Shown here: in pieces, positions 9,072 to 18,394 of the stretch
Position numbering within the stretch: the first letter of the stretch is position 1
How the letters are laid out: every line of letters starts with the position of its first letter
NCBI RefSeq assembly: GCF_029590555.1
Contig: NZ_CP081001.1
Location: 2,948,001-3,012,000, forward strand
Reading direction: 5' to 3'
DNA length: 64,000 nt
DNA from: Sphingobium sp. V4
GTDB lineage: Bacteria; Pseudomonadota; Alphaproteobacteria; Sphingomonadales; Sphingomonadaceae
Made by a program: the position numbers and the translations under genes
The notes under the pieces: generated by a model
What the model was told of the DNA's origin: nothing
Database searches by the model: none
Seen by the model: the letters and a program-made list of their open reading frames with translations, nothing else

Positions 9072-9970
9072 ATCGCCTCACTACAGTGCTGATCCGCAGC
9101 GCCGCCACCATCGCCCTCGTCATCGCCGCGACCGCCGTCGCCGTGTGGATGTGGAATCATTATGAGGGCAGCCCCTGGACCCGCGACGGCCGGGTGCGCG
9201 CCGACGTCGTGCGGGTGACGCCCGACATCAGCGGCCTCGTCACCTCGGTCGCGGTGCGCGACAACCAGCAGGTGAAGGCGGGCGACCTGCTCTTCGTAAT
9301 CGACACGCCCCGCTATTCCATGGCGCTGGAGGAGGCGAACGCCCGGATCGCCAGCGCGCAGGCGACGCTGGGGCAGGCGCGGCGCGAGGCCCGGCGCGAC
9401 ACGGCGCTGGGCGATCTGGTGGCGGCCGAGACGCATGAGCAGAATCTCGCCAAGGTCGAAACCGCACAGGCCGCGCTGGCCGAAGCGCTGAGCGGGCGCG
9501 ATGCCGCCGCGCTGAACCTGAAGCGCACCAAGATCGTCGCGTCGGTCAATGGCGTCGTCACCAATCTGGACCTGCATCCCGGCGACTATGTCGGCGCGGG
9601 GAGCCAGGCGATGGCGCTGATCGACAGCGATTCGCTGCGCGTCGAGGGCTATTTCGAGGAAACCAAGCTGCCGCTGATCTGCATCGGCGCGCCGGTGACG
9701 GTGCGGCTGATGGGCGAGGCGCAGGATGTGCATGGCCGGGTCGAAAGCATCGCCTATGGCATCAATGACGACAGCCGCAGCAATGCGGGCAACCTGCTTC
9801 CATCGGTGGAACCGACCTTCTCCTGGGTGCGGCTGGCCCAGCGGATCCCTGTGCGCGTGAAGCTGGAGAAGGTGCCGGCGGGGTTGCGCCTGATTTCCGG
9901 CCGCACCGCGACCGTGACGGTGCAGCCGGCGGCCAAGGACGGCAAGCCGGGGGATTGCCGTCATGGGTAA
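9068..9970 (+). CDS. HlyD/AaeA-type periplasmic adaptor of the efflux pump
   Basis: A 300-residue membrane fusion protein that would bridge the FUSC pump to the outer-membrane channel. One N-terminal transmembrane anchor (about residues 10-32) is followed by WTRDGRVRADVVRVTPDISG, a hallmark of EmrA/AaeA adaptors. A biotinyl-lipoyl half lies near residues 45-80, a helical hairpin near 90-150, and the second lipoyl half and beta barrel follow (GVVTNLDLHPGDYVGAG). It starts by an ATGA overlap with DUF1656 and ends 8 bp inside the outer-membrane factor gene. Confidence 0.92.
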   Translation: MNRLTTVLIRSAATIALVIAATAVAVWMWNHYEGSPWTRDGRVRADVVRVTPDISGLVTSVAVRDNQQVKAGDLLFVIDTPRYSMALEEANARIASAQATLGQARREARRDTALGDLVAAETHEQNLAKVETAQAALAEALSGRDAAALNLKRTKIVASVNGVVTNLDLHPGDYVGAGSQAMALIDSDSLRVEGYFEETKLPLICIGAPVTVRLMGEAQDVHGRVESIAYGINDDSRSNAGNLLPSVEPTFSWVRLAQRIPVRVKLEKVPAGLRLISGRTATVTVQPAAKDGKPGDCRHG

Positions 9971-11402
9971 GCGCGTCTGGGCGCCGCTGCTGGCGCTGAG
10001 CCTTGCCGCCTGCGCGACCGCCGGGCCGGACTATCGCCCGCCCGAACAGTCGGCGGCGACCGCGCCGGGGGCGACGGGTGCCTTCCATTCGGCGCAGGGC
10101 GGGCAATTTTCGCAAGGCGAGCTGCCCGACCGTTGGTGGCGGCTCTACGCCGATCCGCAGCTCGACACGCTGGTCGAGCAGGCGCTGGTCGCCAATGCCG
10201 ACCTGCGCGCCGCCGATGCCAATCTGGAAAAGGCGCAGGCGGTGCTGCGGGAAGCGCAGGCAGGACGGGAGATCACGACATCGGTGAGTGGCGGCGAGAC
10301 GATTGCGCGGGCTTCGGGCGTGTCGCAGCATCTGCCCGGTTCGGTGAGCTATGATCTGGGGCTGGCCGCCTCCTATCCGCTGGATCTCAACGGTCGGATC
10401 AAGCGCGCGATCGAGGCGAGCGGCGCCGATGTCGAAGCGGTGACCGCGGCGCGCGACTATGTGCGCGTCAGCGTGGCGGCGGCGACGGCGCAGGCCTATG
10501 CGCAGGTGTGCGCGGCCAACTATAACCTCGCGATCAACCGCAAGGTGGTGGCGTTGCAGCGCGATACGCTCAGCGCGACGCGGCGGCTGGCCAAAGGCGG
10601 GCGCGGCACCGCCTTCGACGTCAGCCGCGCGCAGGCGGCCGTGGACACGAGCGAGGCGGCGCTGCCCGGCTTCGCGGCGCAGCGGCAGAATGCGCTCTAT
10701 CTGCTGGCGACCCTGCTGGGTCGCGCGCCCGCCGACTATCCGCGCGAAGTGGAAAGTTGCGCGGCGTTACCGACGCTGGGCCAGCCCTTGCCGGTAGGCG
10801 ATGGCGCGGCGCTGATCCGGCGGCGGCCCGATATCAGGCAGGCGGAACGGACGATCGCGGGCGATACGGCACGGCTGGGCGTCGCGACGGCCGACCTCTA
10901 TCCGCAGGTCAGCATCGGCGGGTCGGTGGGCCTCGCCGGACCGCTCAAGGATTTCGGATCGGGATCGGCCTTCGGCTTCAGCCTCGGGCCGCTGCTCAGC
11001 TGGAGCTTTCCCAATCGTCCCGTAGTCCGCGCGCGAATCGCGCAGGCCGATGCGCAGGTGAAGGCGGACCTTGCCGGCTTCGACGCATCGGTGCTGGAGG
11101 CGCTGCGCCAGACCGAGACGGCGCTGGAAAGCTATCGCCGCAATGCCGAGCAGGCCGCTGCGCTGGACAGGGCGCGCGACAGCGCGGGCGTATCGGCGGG
11201 GCAGGCAGGCAAGCTGTTCCGTTTCGGGCGGGGGGATTTCCTGTCGCTGCTCGATGCGCAGCGCAGCCTGGCGAGCGCGGAGGCTTCCGCCGCCGCCGCG
11301 CGAGCGCAACTGGTACAGGACCAGATCGCGATCTTCCTCGCGCTGGGCGGGGGATGGTCTTCAGGCGATCCGGTCGATGAGGGCGCGGGGGACGCGCAGT
11401 AG
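9963..11402 (+). CDS. Outer-membrane efflux lipoprotein, NodT/TolC family
   Basis: A 479-residue outer-membrane factor that should supply the exit channel for the upstream FUSC-HlyD pump. The signal peptide ends in the lipobox LAAC (about residues 14-19), so the mature protein is lipidated. The two repeated helical OEP halves are seen around residues 55-255 and 275-460 (RWWRLYADPQLDTLVEQAL; RRRPDIRQAERTI). The last 42 bp run convergently into the 3' end of the GH43-like gene on the other strand. The closing gene of the marR operon; no terminator is evident inside the overlap. Confidence 0.92.
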   Translation: MGKRVWAPLLALSLAACATAGPDYRPPEQSAATAPGATGAFHSAQGGQFSQGELPDRWWRLYADPQLDTLVEQALVANADLRAADANLEKAQAVLREAQAGREITTSVSGGETIARASGVSQHLPGSVSYDLGLAASYPLDLNGRIKRAIEASGADVEAVTAARDYVRVSVAAATAQAYAQVCAANYNLAINRKVVALQRDTLSATRRLAKGGRGTAFDVSRAQAAVDTSEAALPGFAAQRQNALYLLATLLGRAPADYPREVESCAALPTLGQPLPVGDGAALIRRRPDIRQAERTIAGDTARLGVATADLYPQVSIGGSVGLAGPLKDFGSGSAFGFSLGPLLSWSFPNRPVVRARIAQADAQVKADLAGFDASVLEALRQTETALESYRRNAEQAAALDRARDSAGVSAGQAGKLFRFGRGDFLSLLDAQRSLASAEASAAAARAQLVQDQIAIFLALGGGWSSGDPVDEGAGDAQ

Positions 11403-12305
11403 CGATCCGTGGCGCGCGCCCGCCGGCAGGGCGAGGCGCGCGCTCACATCTTCCCATGTCGCCATGTCCCGGGTCATCGCCGCGCCCCAGCGGCCTTCCT
11501 TGTAGACGTCATAATAGCAGATCAGCGCGTCGCCGACCTGTGCCGTCATCGGTCCTTCGACCCACGATGGTGAGAAGGGTTTGGACAGGGGGCCGAAGGG
11601 GCCGGTGGGGCTGTCGGCCTTGGCGACCTGAAGCCATTTGCGGGGCGGTTCGACCGTCTCGTCCTTGACGATCAGGTAGAGTTGCTGGTCGGGGCCGCGG
11701 GCGAAGGTGCCGTCGATTACGCTGAAGCCGGGGTCGTAGAGCGGTTCGGGCGGTGAGAAGGTCTCGAAATCGGCCGTGTTGGATCGCCAGAGGCGGTGAT
11801 TATAGGCGGATTCCGATGTGCCCGCCGTTTCGGTGAAGCGACCGGTGACGGTGCTGGACCAGAAAATCTGATAGTGGCCGGTGCGCGGATCGTGGATCGC
11901 TTCGGGCGCCCAGCAATTGCGGGTGCCGGGCACGGCCTGCATCACCGGGATCGCCTGTTGCGCGGACCAGTGGATCAGGTCGGCGCTGGTGGCATGGCCG
12001 ATGGACACGCCTTCCCAGGCGGTGGTCCAGAGCAGGTGATAAAGTTTGCCGTCATGGAAGAGGAATGGATCGCGCAGCAGTTTCTTCTCGCCGACTTGCG
12101 GGATGAGCAGGCTGCGCCCGCCCGCCAGCGTGCGGAAGGCGAAGCCGTCGTCGCTGACGGCGAGTTTCAGGCCATCAGCCTCGCCCTTCTTGCCGGTGGT
12201 GAAATAGGCGAAGATCAGCGGATCGTCGCGCCGCGCCGTGCGGGCGGTGGCGCAGGCGGCCAGGGTCAGCGCGCCCAGCCCCAGGGCGAAGTCGCGGCGC
12301 CTCAC
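11361..12305 (-). CDS. GH43-like five-bladed beta-propeller glycosidase, exported
   Basis: A 314-residue protein beginning with RRRDFALGLGALTLAAC, which reads as a Tat-type and/or lipoprotein signal. The mature part has propeller-like repeats and the three acids expected of a GH43 clan-F fold: D in LRDPFLF (about residue 80), D in VIDGTF (about 190) and E in WVEGPM (about 245), with WAPE between. The GTG start at 12305 overlaps the stop of the GH53 gene (GTGA). Placement behind galactan enzymes suggests removal of arabinose or galactose from rhamnogalacturonan side chains. Family assignment is from motifs only; substrate is not known. Confidence 0.72.
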   Translation of the reverse strand: MRRRDFALGLGALTLAACATARTARRDDPLIFAYFTTGKKGEADGLKLAVSDDGFAFRTLAGGRSLLIPQVGEKKLLRDPFLFHDGKLYHLLWTTAWEGVSIGHATSADLIHWSAQQAIPVMQAVPGTRNCWAPEAIHDPRTGHYQIFWSSTVTGRFTETAGTSESAYNHRLWRSNTADFETFSPPEPLYDPGFSVIDGTFARGPDQQLYLIVKDETVEPPRKWLQVAKADSPTGPFGPLSKPFSPSWVEGPMTAQVGDALICYYDVYKEGRWGAAMTRDMATWEDVSARLALPAGARHGSLLRVPRALIDRIA

Positions 12306-13510
12306 TGATAGTCCTTTGCCATCTGGCCGTAGAGGTCGAGCAGTGGGTTTGCGACATAGTCGCCGCCATGGCCCATGGGACCGGTCGGCTCGGGCTTGGG
12401 CGCGGGCTGTGCGGTGGCGAGGCCGCCGGGGGCTTCGGCGCCGTTGAGACCCTGGGAAATCAGGTCCGGCTTGGGACCGCCGCCGGCATTCTGGCCGTCC
12501 AGATCGAAGATCGCCTCCTGATGGCGGATCGGTTCCCAGATGAAGCTGCCCCAGCCATGGTTGCCGGGGAGTCTGTAGACGAGGTCGTTGAGGTAGCGTT
12601 TGCGGCTGGAATATTCGGCGATCAGCAACCCCTTGTCGGGATAGCGTTTCACGAATTCGCGGAACGTCGTTTCCCAGTCGCCCTGCGCGCGCTGCTGGTA
12701 GCAGGAGAAGCCGATCACGTCGAAATCGACCTTGCGGGCAACCAACGCGTCGGTCCATTCGCGCACGATCGGCCAGTGGCGACCGAGATGATTGTGCAAC
12801 TGGATGGCGATGGCGGGTTCGGCGCGGCGCGCGCCCGCTATCCCGGCGCGCAGAAGGCTGGCGAAATTGTCGAAGCCGCCGACTTCGCCCACCTTCGCAT
12901 GGTTGGCGTCGGTGACGGGATTGCCGGTCGGGGTGGAGAGCTTCACCCGGCCATGGGGCCAGAGGATGCCGAAGGTGGTTTCGTTGCCGATCACCGCCAT
13001 GTCGACCGGCGCGCCGCCCGCGCGCATCGCGACCAGCGTGTCATGGGTGTGGGCCTCGACCGCCGTGGCGAGTTGGGGCAGGTCGTAACCGGCCCAGGCG
13101 GTGGGCACGCCCTGATGCTCCGGGTCTGCCCATGTGTCGCTATAATGGAAGCTGAGGACGAGATAGAGGCCCGCCTCGCGGATGCGGCGGCCGAGCTTGA
13201 TCGTCTGGTCGAGGCCCGCCCAAGCCTTGTCCGGTTCTCGTTTGGAATAGCCCTTGGCCGGATCGACGAAGATGCGCAGGCGGATGGCGTTGAAACCGGC
13301 GTCGCGCAGGATCGCGATCGGGTCTTTCCGTTCGCCCTTCACATAATAGCGGGCACCGGCGGCCTCATCCTCCGGTACCCAGCTGATGTCCGCGCCGATG
13401 AGGAAGGGGCCGGGGCGCGCGCCCCCCGTCTTCGACGCGGCGAGGGCGGGATGGGCGAGCAGCGGCAGGGCCGCAAGGCCGAAGGTGGCGCGGCGGGTGA
13501 GGCGGGTCAT
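12302..13510 (-). CDS. GH53 endo-beta-1,4-galactanase (arabinogalactanase)
   Basis: A 402-residue secreted enzyme that should cut beta-1,4-galactan side chains of rhamnogalacturonan I. The N-terminus MTRLTRRATFGLAALPLLAH resembles a Tat or Sec signal. The GH53 barrel is clear: ADISWVPEDEAAG near residue 40, FNAIRLRIFVDP near 80, the acid/base glutamate in VIGNETTFGILWPHG (about 190), and the nucleophile glutamate in LLIAEYSS (about 300). The start overlaps the stop of the GH35 gene by ATGA, and its own stop overlaps the GH43-like gene, so the three form a galactan-degrading cassette. The C-terminus is a Pro/Gly-rich tail. Confidence 0.93.
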   Translation of the reverse strand: MTRLTRRATFGLAALPLLAHPALAASKTGGARPGPFLIGADISWVPEDEAAGARYYVKGERKDPIAILRDAGFNAIRLRIFVDPAKGYSKREPDKAWAGLDQTIKLGRRIREAGLYLVLSFHYSDTWADPEHQGVPTAWAGYDLPQLATAVEAHTHDTLVAMRAGGAPVDMAVIGNETTFGILWPHGRVKLSTPTGNPVTDANHAKVGEVGGFDNFASLLRAGIAGARRAEPAIAIQLHNHLGRHWPIVREWTDALVARKVDFDVIGFSCYQQRAQGDWETTFREFVKRYPDKGLLIAEYSSRKRYLNDLVYRLPGNHGWGSFIWEPIRHQEAIFDLDGQNAGGGPKPDLISQGLNGAEAPGGLATAQPAPKPEPTGPMGHGGDYVANPLLDLYGQMAKDYQ

Positions 13511-15894
13511 GGGCGATGCTCCAGTTCGGGGACGAGGCGGAGGGTGAGGAGGCTGGCGACCTGATCGCCCTTGGGCAATTTTGCGCGCGCCTTGTCGTCC
13601 AGATAGATGGGCGCATCGGCGCGCAGCGGCAGGATGGTGAGCGTCCAGGGCTTGCCGAGGCGATTGGCGAAGCGCTTGAGGCCGATGCGCCAGACGCGCC
13701 CGTCCCAATAGGCGTCGTCCAGCATGTCCGCGCCGTCGAACAGCCGGCCGATGTCGCCGCGCCAGTCGATTTCGAGGAAGGCGTCGCCCTGTTGTACCGC
13801 GTCGGCGGGCAGGGTGAAGGTGAAGGCGGCAGCGGCCTTATGCGCTTCGGGCAGCGGCTGCATCGCCGCCTTGGCGGGACCGCCGATGATGATGGGTGGC
13901 GCTTCGCCCGCTTCGCGGGTCTGGGTGAAAGCGATGGTGGTGGAGGCCGGGCCTTTGACGGTGGCGCTGGCGGCCGGGCCGGGGAGGATGCGCCAGTCGA
14001 ACCGCGCCTTGCCGCGCTGTCGCAGAACCAGTCCTTCGGGCGTGAACATCGTGTCGGCCGAGGTGAGGACGAGGCGGCGCTGGCCCCTGATGTCGCCGAC
14101 CCAGAGATTTTGCGCCGATGCCGGGTCCAGCAGGAGGAGGCGTATGCGGTGGCCTTCCGGGCTGGTGATGGTCAGCAGGCGATCGGGCGAGGGTGGCACC
14201 TGCGCGATGACGCGGCCTTCCTCCGTGCGGATGGGGGCGGAGAGGCGCGTGCCGGTGGGGAAGGCGAGTTCGACCGCGCCGGGCAATGTGGCGGCGAGGA
14301 TGTGGATCGGGCCGTCTTTATCTTCGATGCGGGTGACGGGCTGGGCGGTGGCCCAGCTCAACGTCACGCCGTCCATATCCATGTTGATCGGCCAGAAGAA
14401 GCTGGCACCGGGCGCTATGGTGACGGGGCGCGAGGGCAGGGTGACCTCGCCGCCGGGCAATTGCACGGTGAAGCGCGTGCCGGGAAAAGCGGGCGTGGCA
14501 TATTGGCGGACATGGTTGTTGACGAAGAGGAAGCCACTGTCGCCCTTGCTGCGGACGGCCCAGCGCAGGGTGTTGAGGTCATTCTTGTCGGCGGGGAGCG
14601 TCGCAGGCGCGTGGACCGCCATGGGCGCGAGTTGTTCGCCATAGTGGCCGAGGAAATAATGGAGCGGGCGCAGCGTGGCGTTGACCGGGTTCACCTCGCC
14701 ATATTGGCCGAGCGGCGCCTGGAAATCATAGCCGATGATCGGGCAGTCATTATAGCCGCCCGAGCGCTGGGTTTCTTCCAATGTACGGCCCTGCGCCAGC
14801 GGGTTCGCGCCGCCATGGAACATATAATAGCCGAGCAGATTGACGCCCGACCCGACCTGCGTGGTGACGGCGGCGGCGACGTCGGCGGGTTCGAGCAGCG
14901 GGCGGCGGCGATACATGACCGGCACGCCGCCGCCATATTCGGCGCCAAGGAAGGGGGTGTCCGCCATGTCGCTGTCGGCGTCGCCCCGGCGATTGTTGCG
15001 CGTCTGCGCGCCAAGGTCGCCGCTGACCCGGCTGTCGAAACGGAACAGATAATTTTCCTTGGGCGGCAGCGCGGTCGTCTTGGCCGACCAGGGTTCGTCG
15101 GGATAGCCGCCATGGACGGGCACGACCTCCCCCCTGGGATAGAGCGTCTGGTCCCAGCCGGTGACGGTGTAGAGCGGCACGTCATAGCCGATCTTCTGCG
15201 CCAGGGCTTTCAGCGCTGCGATATGGGCGCGGCCTTGCCCTTCGCCGTCGAGATTATATTCATTCTCGACCTGCATCCCGACGATCGGGCCGCCATCCTT
15301 CCAGAACAGTCCCTTCACCTGATCGTGCAGGCTGCGCCAGAAGCGATCGACCTGCGCCATATAGGCCGGGTCGTTGCTGCGCGGGCGGGTGCCGGCGACG
15401 ATCCAGTCGGGGATGCCGCCGAAGCGCGCTTCGGCATGGCCCCATGGTCCGGGGCGCAGGAAGAAGAGCAGGCCGTGCTTCTGGCAGAGGGTGACGAAGC
15501 GGCGGATATCGCGGTCGCCGGTCCAGTCGATGCGGTCGGGCGCCAGTTCGACATGGTTCCAGAGGATATAGGAGGCGACGATGGTGACGCCCGCCGCCTT
15601 CATCTTGAGCAGTTCTTCTTCCCAATATTGGTTGGGGAAGCGGGTGAAGTGGAATTCGCCCATGACCGGGAGCCAGGGCCGGTCGTCGCGGGTCAGATAG
15701 AGGTTGGTGATGCCGAGCGCTCTATGCGGGCCGGTGCCGCTGCCCATGTGGAGATGGCCGGATTTGAGCAGGAGGCCGGGCTTTCGGGCATCGAGGCTGA
15801 GCGGGGCGATCGGGGCGGCGCGGCCGGGAAGCGCCAGCCCCAGCGTCGCGAGGCCGGTGGCGGTGAGCGCAGTTCGCCTGTCGAGATCGGGCAT
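13507..15894 (-). CDS. GH35 beta-galactosidase, exported
   Basis: A 795-residue beta-galactosidase likely acting on galactan oligosaccharides from the GH53 enzyme. It starts with a Tat-like signal (DRRTALTATGLATLGLALPG). The TIM barrel shows the GH35 signatures GEFHFTRFPNQYWEEELLKM (about residue 78), acid/base glutamate in GMQVENEY (about 218) and nucleophile glutamate in FLGAEYGGG (about 317). The C-terminal half is beta-sandwich-like. Translation is coupled to GH53 by a 4-bp overlap. It follows kduD by 145 bp, a gap holding an inverted repeat, and may be transcribed from the kduI promoter or on its own. Confidence 0.92.
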   Translation of the reverse strand: MPDLDRRTALTATGLATLGLALPGRAAPIAPLSLDARKPGLLLKSGHLHMGSGTGPHRALGITNLYLTRDDRPWLPVMGEFHFTRFPNQYWEEELLKMKAAGVTIVASYILWNHVELAPDRIDWTGDRDIRRFVTLCQKHGLLFFLRPGPWGHAEARFGGIPDWIVAGTRPRSNDPAYMAQVDRFWRSLHDQVKGLFWKDGGPIVGMQVENEYNLDGEGQGRAHIAALKALAQKIGYDVPLYTVTGWDQTLYPRGEVVPVHGGYPDEPWSAKTTALPPKENYLFRFDSRVSGDLGAQTRNNRRGDADSDMADTPFLGAEYGGGVPVMYRRRPLLEPADVAAAVTTQVGSGVNLLGYYMFHGGANPLAQGRTLEETQRSGGYNDCPIIGYDFQAPLGQYGEVNPVNATLRPLHYFLGHYGEQLAPMAVHAPATLPADKNDLNTLRWAVRSKGDSGFLFVNNHVRQYATPAFPGTRFTVQLPGGEVTLPSRPVTIAPGASFFWPINMDMDGVTLSWATAQPVTRIEDKDGPIHILAATLPGAVELAFPTGTRLSAPIRTEEGRVIAQVPPSPDRLLTITSPEGHRIRLLLLDPASAQNLWVGDIRGQRRLVLTSADTMFTPEGLVLRQRGKARFDWRILPGPAASATVKGPASTTIAFTQTREAGEAPPIIIGGPAKAAMQPLPEAHKAAAAFTFTLPADAVQQGDAFLEIDWRGDIGRLFDGADMLDDAYWDGRVWRIGLKRFANRLGKPWTLTILPLRADAPIYLDDKARAKLPKGDQVASLLTLRLVPELEHRP

Positions 15895-15958
15895 CGGTCC
15901 TCCTCTACCTGTGAATGCGGGAGGGTTTGTCCCTCCTCGGGATGATCTTTCGTCCGGG

Positions 15959-16011
15959 CTGAGCCTGTCTCTCTTCTCCCGAAGAGAAGCAGCGGGCTTC
16001 GGCAGGCTCAG
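15959..16011. repeat. Inverted repeat of the sphingomonad CTGAGCCTG type
   Basis: CTGAGCCTG (15959-15967) is the perfect complement of CAGGCTCAG (16003-16011), and the loop holds a smaller CTTCTC/GAGAAG hairpin. Sequences ending CAGGCTCAG are common dispersed intergenic elements in sphingomonads. Between kduD and GH35 it could also weaken transcription read-through. Confidence 0.6.
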
Positions 16012-16039
16012 TTAGAACGGGATATGGATCGCGCGTCTG

Positions 16040-16795
16040 TCAGCGCGCGAGCCATCCGCCGTCGACGGCGAGGATATGGCCGTGGATATAGTTGGCGGCG
16101 GCGGAGGCGAGGAACACGGCCGCCCCGCCGATGTCGCCGGGATCGCCCCAGCGGCCGGCGGGGATGCGTTCCTGGATCTGGCGGTTGCGGGTCTCGTCGG
16201 CCTGCAGCGCTGCGGTGTTGTTGGTGGCGATATAGCCCGGCGCGATGGCGTTGACGTTGACGCCCTTTGCCGCCCACTCGTTCGCCAGCAGCCTGGTCAG
16301 GCCCGCGATCCCGCTCTTGGACGCGGTGTAGCTCGGCACGCGGATGCCGCCCTGGAAGGACAGGAGCGAGGCGATGTTGACGATCTTGCCGCTGCCTTGC
16401 GCGATCATGTGACGACCGGCCGCCTGGCAGAGGAAGAAGCTGGTCTTCAGGTTCGTGTCGATCACCGCGTCCCAGTCTTCCTCGGTGAAGTCCACGCTGT
16501 CGGCTCTCCGGATGATGCCGGCATTGTTGACGAGGATGTCGAGCCCGCCGAGCTTTTCCAGCGTTTCGTCGATGACGCGCTGGACCGGCTCGATGCTGGA
16601 AAGGTCGGCGGAGACGATCTCCGCCTTGCGGCCCAGCGCGCGGACCTGATCGACGGTATCCTGCGCGGGCGTGCGACCGACGGCGGCGATGTCGGCGCCG
16701 GCGGCTGCGAGCGACAGCGCGATCGCCTGGCCGATGCCGGTGTTGGCGCCGGTGACGATCGCGCGCCTGCCGGTCAAATCGAAGGGGGTGGTCAT
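16040..16795 (-). CDS. kduD: 2-dehydro-3-deoxy-D-gluconate 5-dehydrogenase KduD
   Basis: A 251-residue cytoplasmic short-chain dehydrogenase that reduces 2,5-diketo-3-deoxygluconate (DKII) to KDG with NAD(P)H, the second step for unsaturated galacturonate released from pectin. The Rossmann motif TGANTGIG (about residues 15-22), NNAG, and the Ser-Tyr-Lys set (SLLSFQGGIRVPSYTASKSG, about 145-165) are present. The N-terminus FDLTGRRAIVTGANTGIGQA and the C-terminal VDGGWLAR are characteristic of KduD. It lies 51 bp behind kduI, which catalyses the preceding step, with a REP-like palindrome between them. Confidence 0.95.
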   Translation of the reverse strand: MTTPFDLTGRRAIVTGANTGIGQAIALSLAAAGADIAAVGRTPAQDTVDQVRALGRKAEIVSADLSSIEPVQRVIDETLEKLGGLDILVNNAGIIRRADSVDFTEEDWDAVIDTNLKTSFFLCQAAGRHMIAQGSGKIVNIASLLSFQGGIRVPSYTASKSGIAGLTRLLANEWAAKGVNVNAIAPGYIATNNTAALQADETRNRQIQERIPAGRWGDPGDIGGAAVFLASAAANYIHGHILAVDGGWLAR

Positions 16796-16809
16796 CCTAT
16801 TCTCTCCCG

Positions 16810-16837
16810 CGTCATCCCCGCCTGCGCGGGGATGACG
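16810..16837. repeat. REP-like palindrome between kduI and kduD
   Basis: CGTCATCCCCGC (16810-16821) and GCGGGGATGACG (16826-16837) form perfect 12-bp arms around a 4-bp loop. Palindromes with this GTCATCCCCGC core are frequent dispersed elements in sphingomonads; a relative occurs at 22340-22424. In an mRNA it would be a very stable hairpin and could set the kduI:kduD ratio. Confidence 0.75.
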
Positions 16838-16846
16838 ACAAACAGG

Positions 16847-17680
16847 TTAGCGCAGCTGGCAGATGTCCAGCACGTTCATGTCGGTATAGTCGAGATTCTC
16901 GCCGCCCATCGCCCAGATGAAGGCATAGCTCTTGGTGCCCGATCCCATATGGACCGACCAGGGGGGCGAGATGACCGCTTCCTCATTTTCGATGACGATG
17001 TGGCGCATGGCGTCCGGCTCACCCATATAGTGGAAGACGCGGTCGCCGCCTTGCAGATCGAAATAGAGATAGATTTCGCTGCGGCGGTCATGAAGGTGCG
17101 GGGGCATGGTGTTCCACACGCTGCCGGTTTCCAGCACCGTCAGGCCGAGCAGCAGCTGTGCGCTTTCGCACACGCCGGGGATCACCAGCTGGTAGATGGT
17201 GCGGTGGTTGGAATTGGCGAGGTCGCCGCGCTCCAGCGGGTTCGCCTCGGCCAGCGTGATCTTCCTGATCGGGCAGGCTTTGTGCGCGGGCAGCGAGGCG
17301 ATGTAGAAGCGGGCCTCCGCGCCCTCGAAGATCACCTCCTTCGTGCCCATGGGGACGTAGAGGCATTCCTTGTTGCCGATCTCGTAGCGGGTGCCGTCGA
17401 CGATGATCGCGCCGGGGCCGCCGATATTGACGATGCCCGCTTCGCGCCGTTCCAGGAAGGGATGGCCCGCCGCCGAGGCCGGTTCGGTCTGGTCGGGCAG
17501 CTTGAGGCTGCCACCGGCCGGCACCGCGCCGCCGATCACGAACCGCTCATTATGGCTGTAGTTGAGGACGACCTTACCCTCGACGAACATGCCACCCACC
17601 AGATGGCGGTCGCGCAGGCTCTCATTGTCCACGCACTCCATCATGTCTGGGTGCGTCGCGTGATAGGTCTTCTCGAACAC
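16847..17680 (-). CDS. kduI: 5-dehydro-4-deoxy-D-glucuronate isomerase KduI
   Basis: A 277-residue cytoplasmic cupin enzyme that converts 5-keto-4-deoxyuronate (DKI), formed spontaneously from unsaturated galacturonate, to DKII. The metal-binding motif [16 protein letters not shown] (about residues 190-206) supplies two histidines and a glutamate; a further histidine occurs downstream in WSVHMGSG. The N-terminal [19 protein letters not shown] region is typical of the family. The start is a GTG at 17680 with AAGGAG 7 bp upstream. An operator-like site lies at 17744-17757, 64 bp ahead, so induction by pectin breakdown products through a local regulator is likely. Confidence 0.96.
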   Translation of the reverse strand: MFEKTYHATHPDMMECVDNESLRDRHLVGGMFVEGKVVLNYSHNERFVIGGAVPAGGSLKLPDQTEPASAAGHPFLERREAGIVNIGGPGAIIVDGTRYEIGNKECLYVPMGTKEVIFEGAEARFYIASLPAHKACPIRKITLAEANPLERGDLANSNHRTIYQLVIPGVCESAQLLLGLTVLETGSVWNTMPPHLHDRRSEIYLYFDLQGGDRVFHYMGEPDAMRHIVIENEEAVISPPWSVHMGSGTKSYAFIWAMGGENLDYTDMNVLDICQLR

Positions 17681-17743
17681 AGGAATCTCCTTTGGGGATT
17701 TTTCCTGCTTATAGCGCCCGGCGACGCGAAAGTAAGCCTTTAT

Positions 17744-17757
17744 TCCCGTAATGTGGA
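17744..17757 (+). promoter_or_regulatory. Operator-like palindrome upstream of kduI
   Basis: TCCCGTAATGTGGA matches the locus consensus TYCCA-N5-TGGW except for G at position 5; the arms ATTCC/GGAAT extend the symmetry. It sits 64 bp ahead of the kduI start in an AT-rich stretch. Proposed as a binding site for one of the two IclR proteins; this is inference. Confidence 0.45.
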
Positions 17758-17779
17758 ATGAAGTTCTACCATGCGGTGA

Positions 17780-18394
17780 TTAATCGCGAAGCAGGATGAC
17801 ATGAAGGAAGCGCGGGCCATGTGCACCGCGGACATAGGTACCCTCGATATCCGTCGTGCCCGATACGCCGGTGATCCAGTAATGGGCACGCGGCTGGGCG
17901 CCCGGCAGGGGGGCATCTTCCAGATAAGGGGCGATGTCCTTTACCGGCAGCAGCACGATATGGTGCAGGGTCAGGAAATTGGGGAGCATCGGCGCTGTCG
18001 GGCTGGTTTCGAATATCAGCGAACCGGTTTCGGCGATCCCCTTGCGCGCGATGGCGAGCGCGGCGGCTTCGTCGGGGGCGGCGGACTCGTGGAGGGTGAA
18101 GCCCGTCCAGTCGCAGGGCGCGAGGCGCGGATCGGGGGGGAGGCAGAGGGCAAGGGGTTCGCCCTGCGCGTCGAGATAGCGGGCGATGGCGGCGGGCAGA
18201 TCGGCGAGGGCGCCGATGACGTCATGGCTGGCATTGACGCTGGGGAGGGCGAGGCGGGCGAGAAATTCGGCCTCCAGCGCCGATTCGTCCACGGCTGGGC
18301 GCTCGGGCGCGATCAGCAGGGCGGCGGCTTCGGCGTCGATATTGCCGGGTCCGGTGCGTTTCAGCCGGGACAGGATCGTGTCGCGGGCGCTCAT
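17780..18394 (-). CDS. lutC: Lactate utilisation protein LutC (LUD domain)
   Basis: A 204-residue LUD-domain protein, third subunit of the LutABC iron-sulfur L-lactate dehydrogenase. Features typical of LutC/YkgG are the GIAETGSLIFETSP segment (about residues 127-140), LTLHHIVLLPVKDI, and the C-terminal GVSGTTDIEGTYVRGAHGP. The start overlaps lutB by 4 bp (ATGA). The open frame extends upstream but only inside lutB. In this locus L-lactate is a product of the LRA6 hydrolase acting on L-rhamnose, which explains its presence. It is the last gene of the minus-strand rhamnose operon. Confidence 0.93.
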   Translation of the reverse strand: MSARDTILSRLKRTGPGNIDAEAAALLIAPERPAVDESALEAEFLARLALPSVNASHDVIGALADLPAAIARYLDAQGEPLALCLPPDPRLAPCDWTGFTLHESAAPDEAAALAIARKGIAETGSLIFETSPTAPMLPNFLTLHHIVLLPVKDIAPYLEDAPLPGAQPRAHYWITGVSGTTDIEGTYVRGAHGPRFLHVILLRD

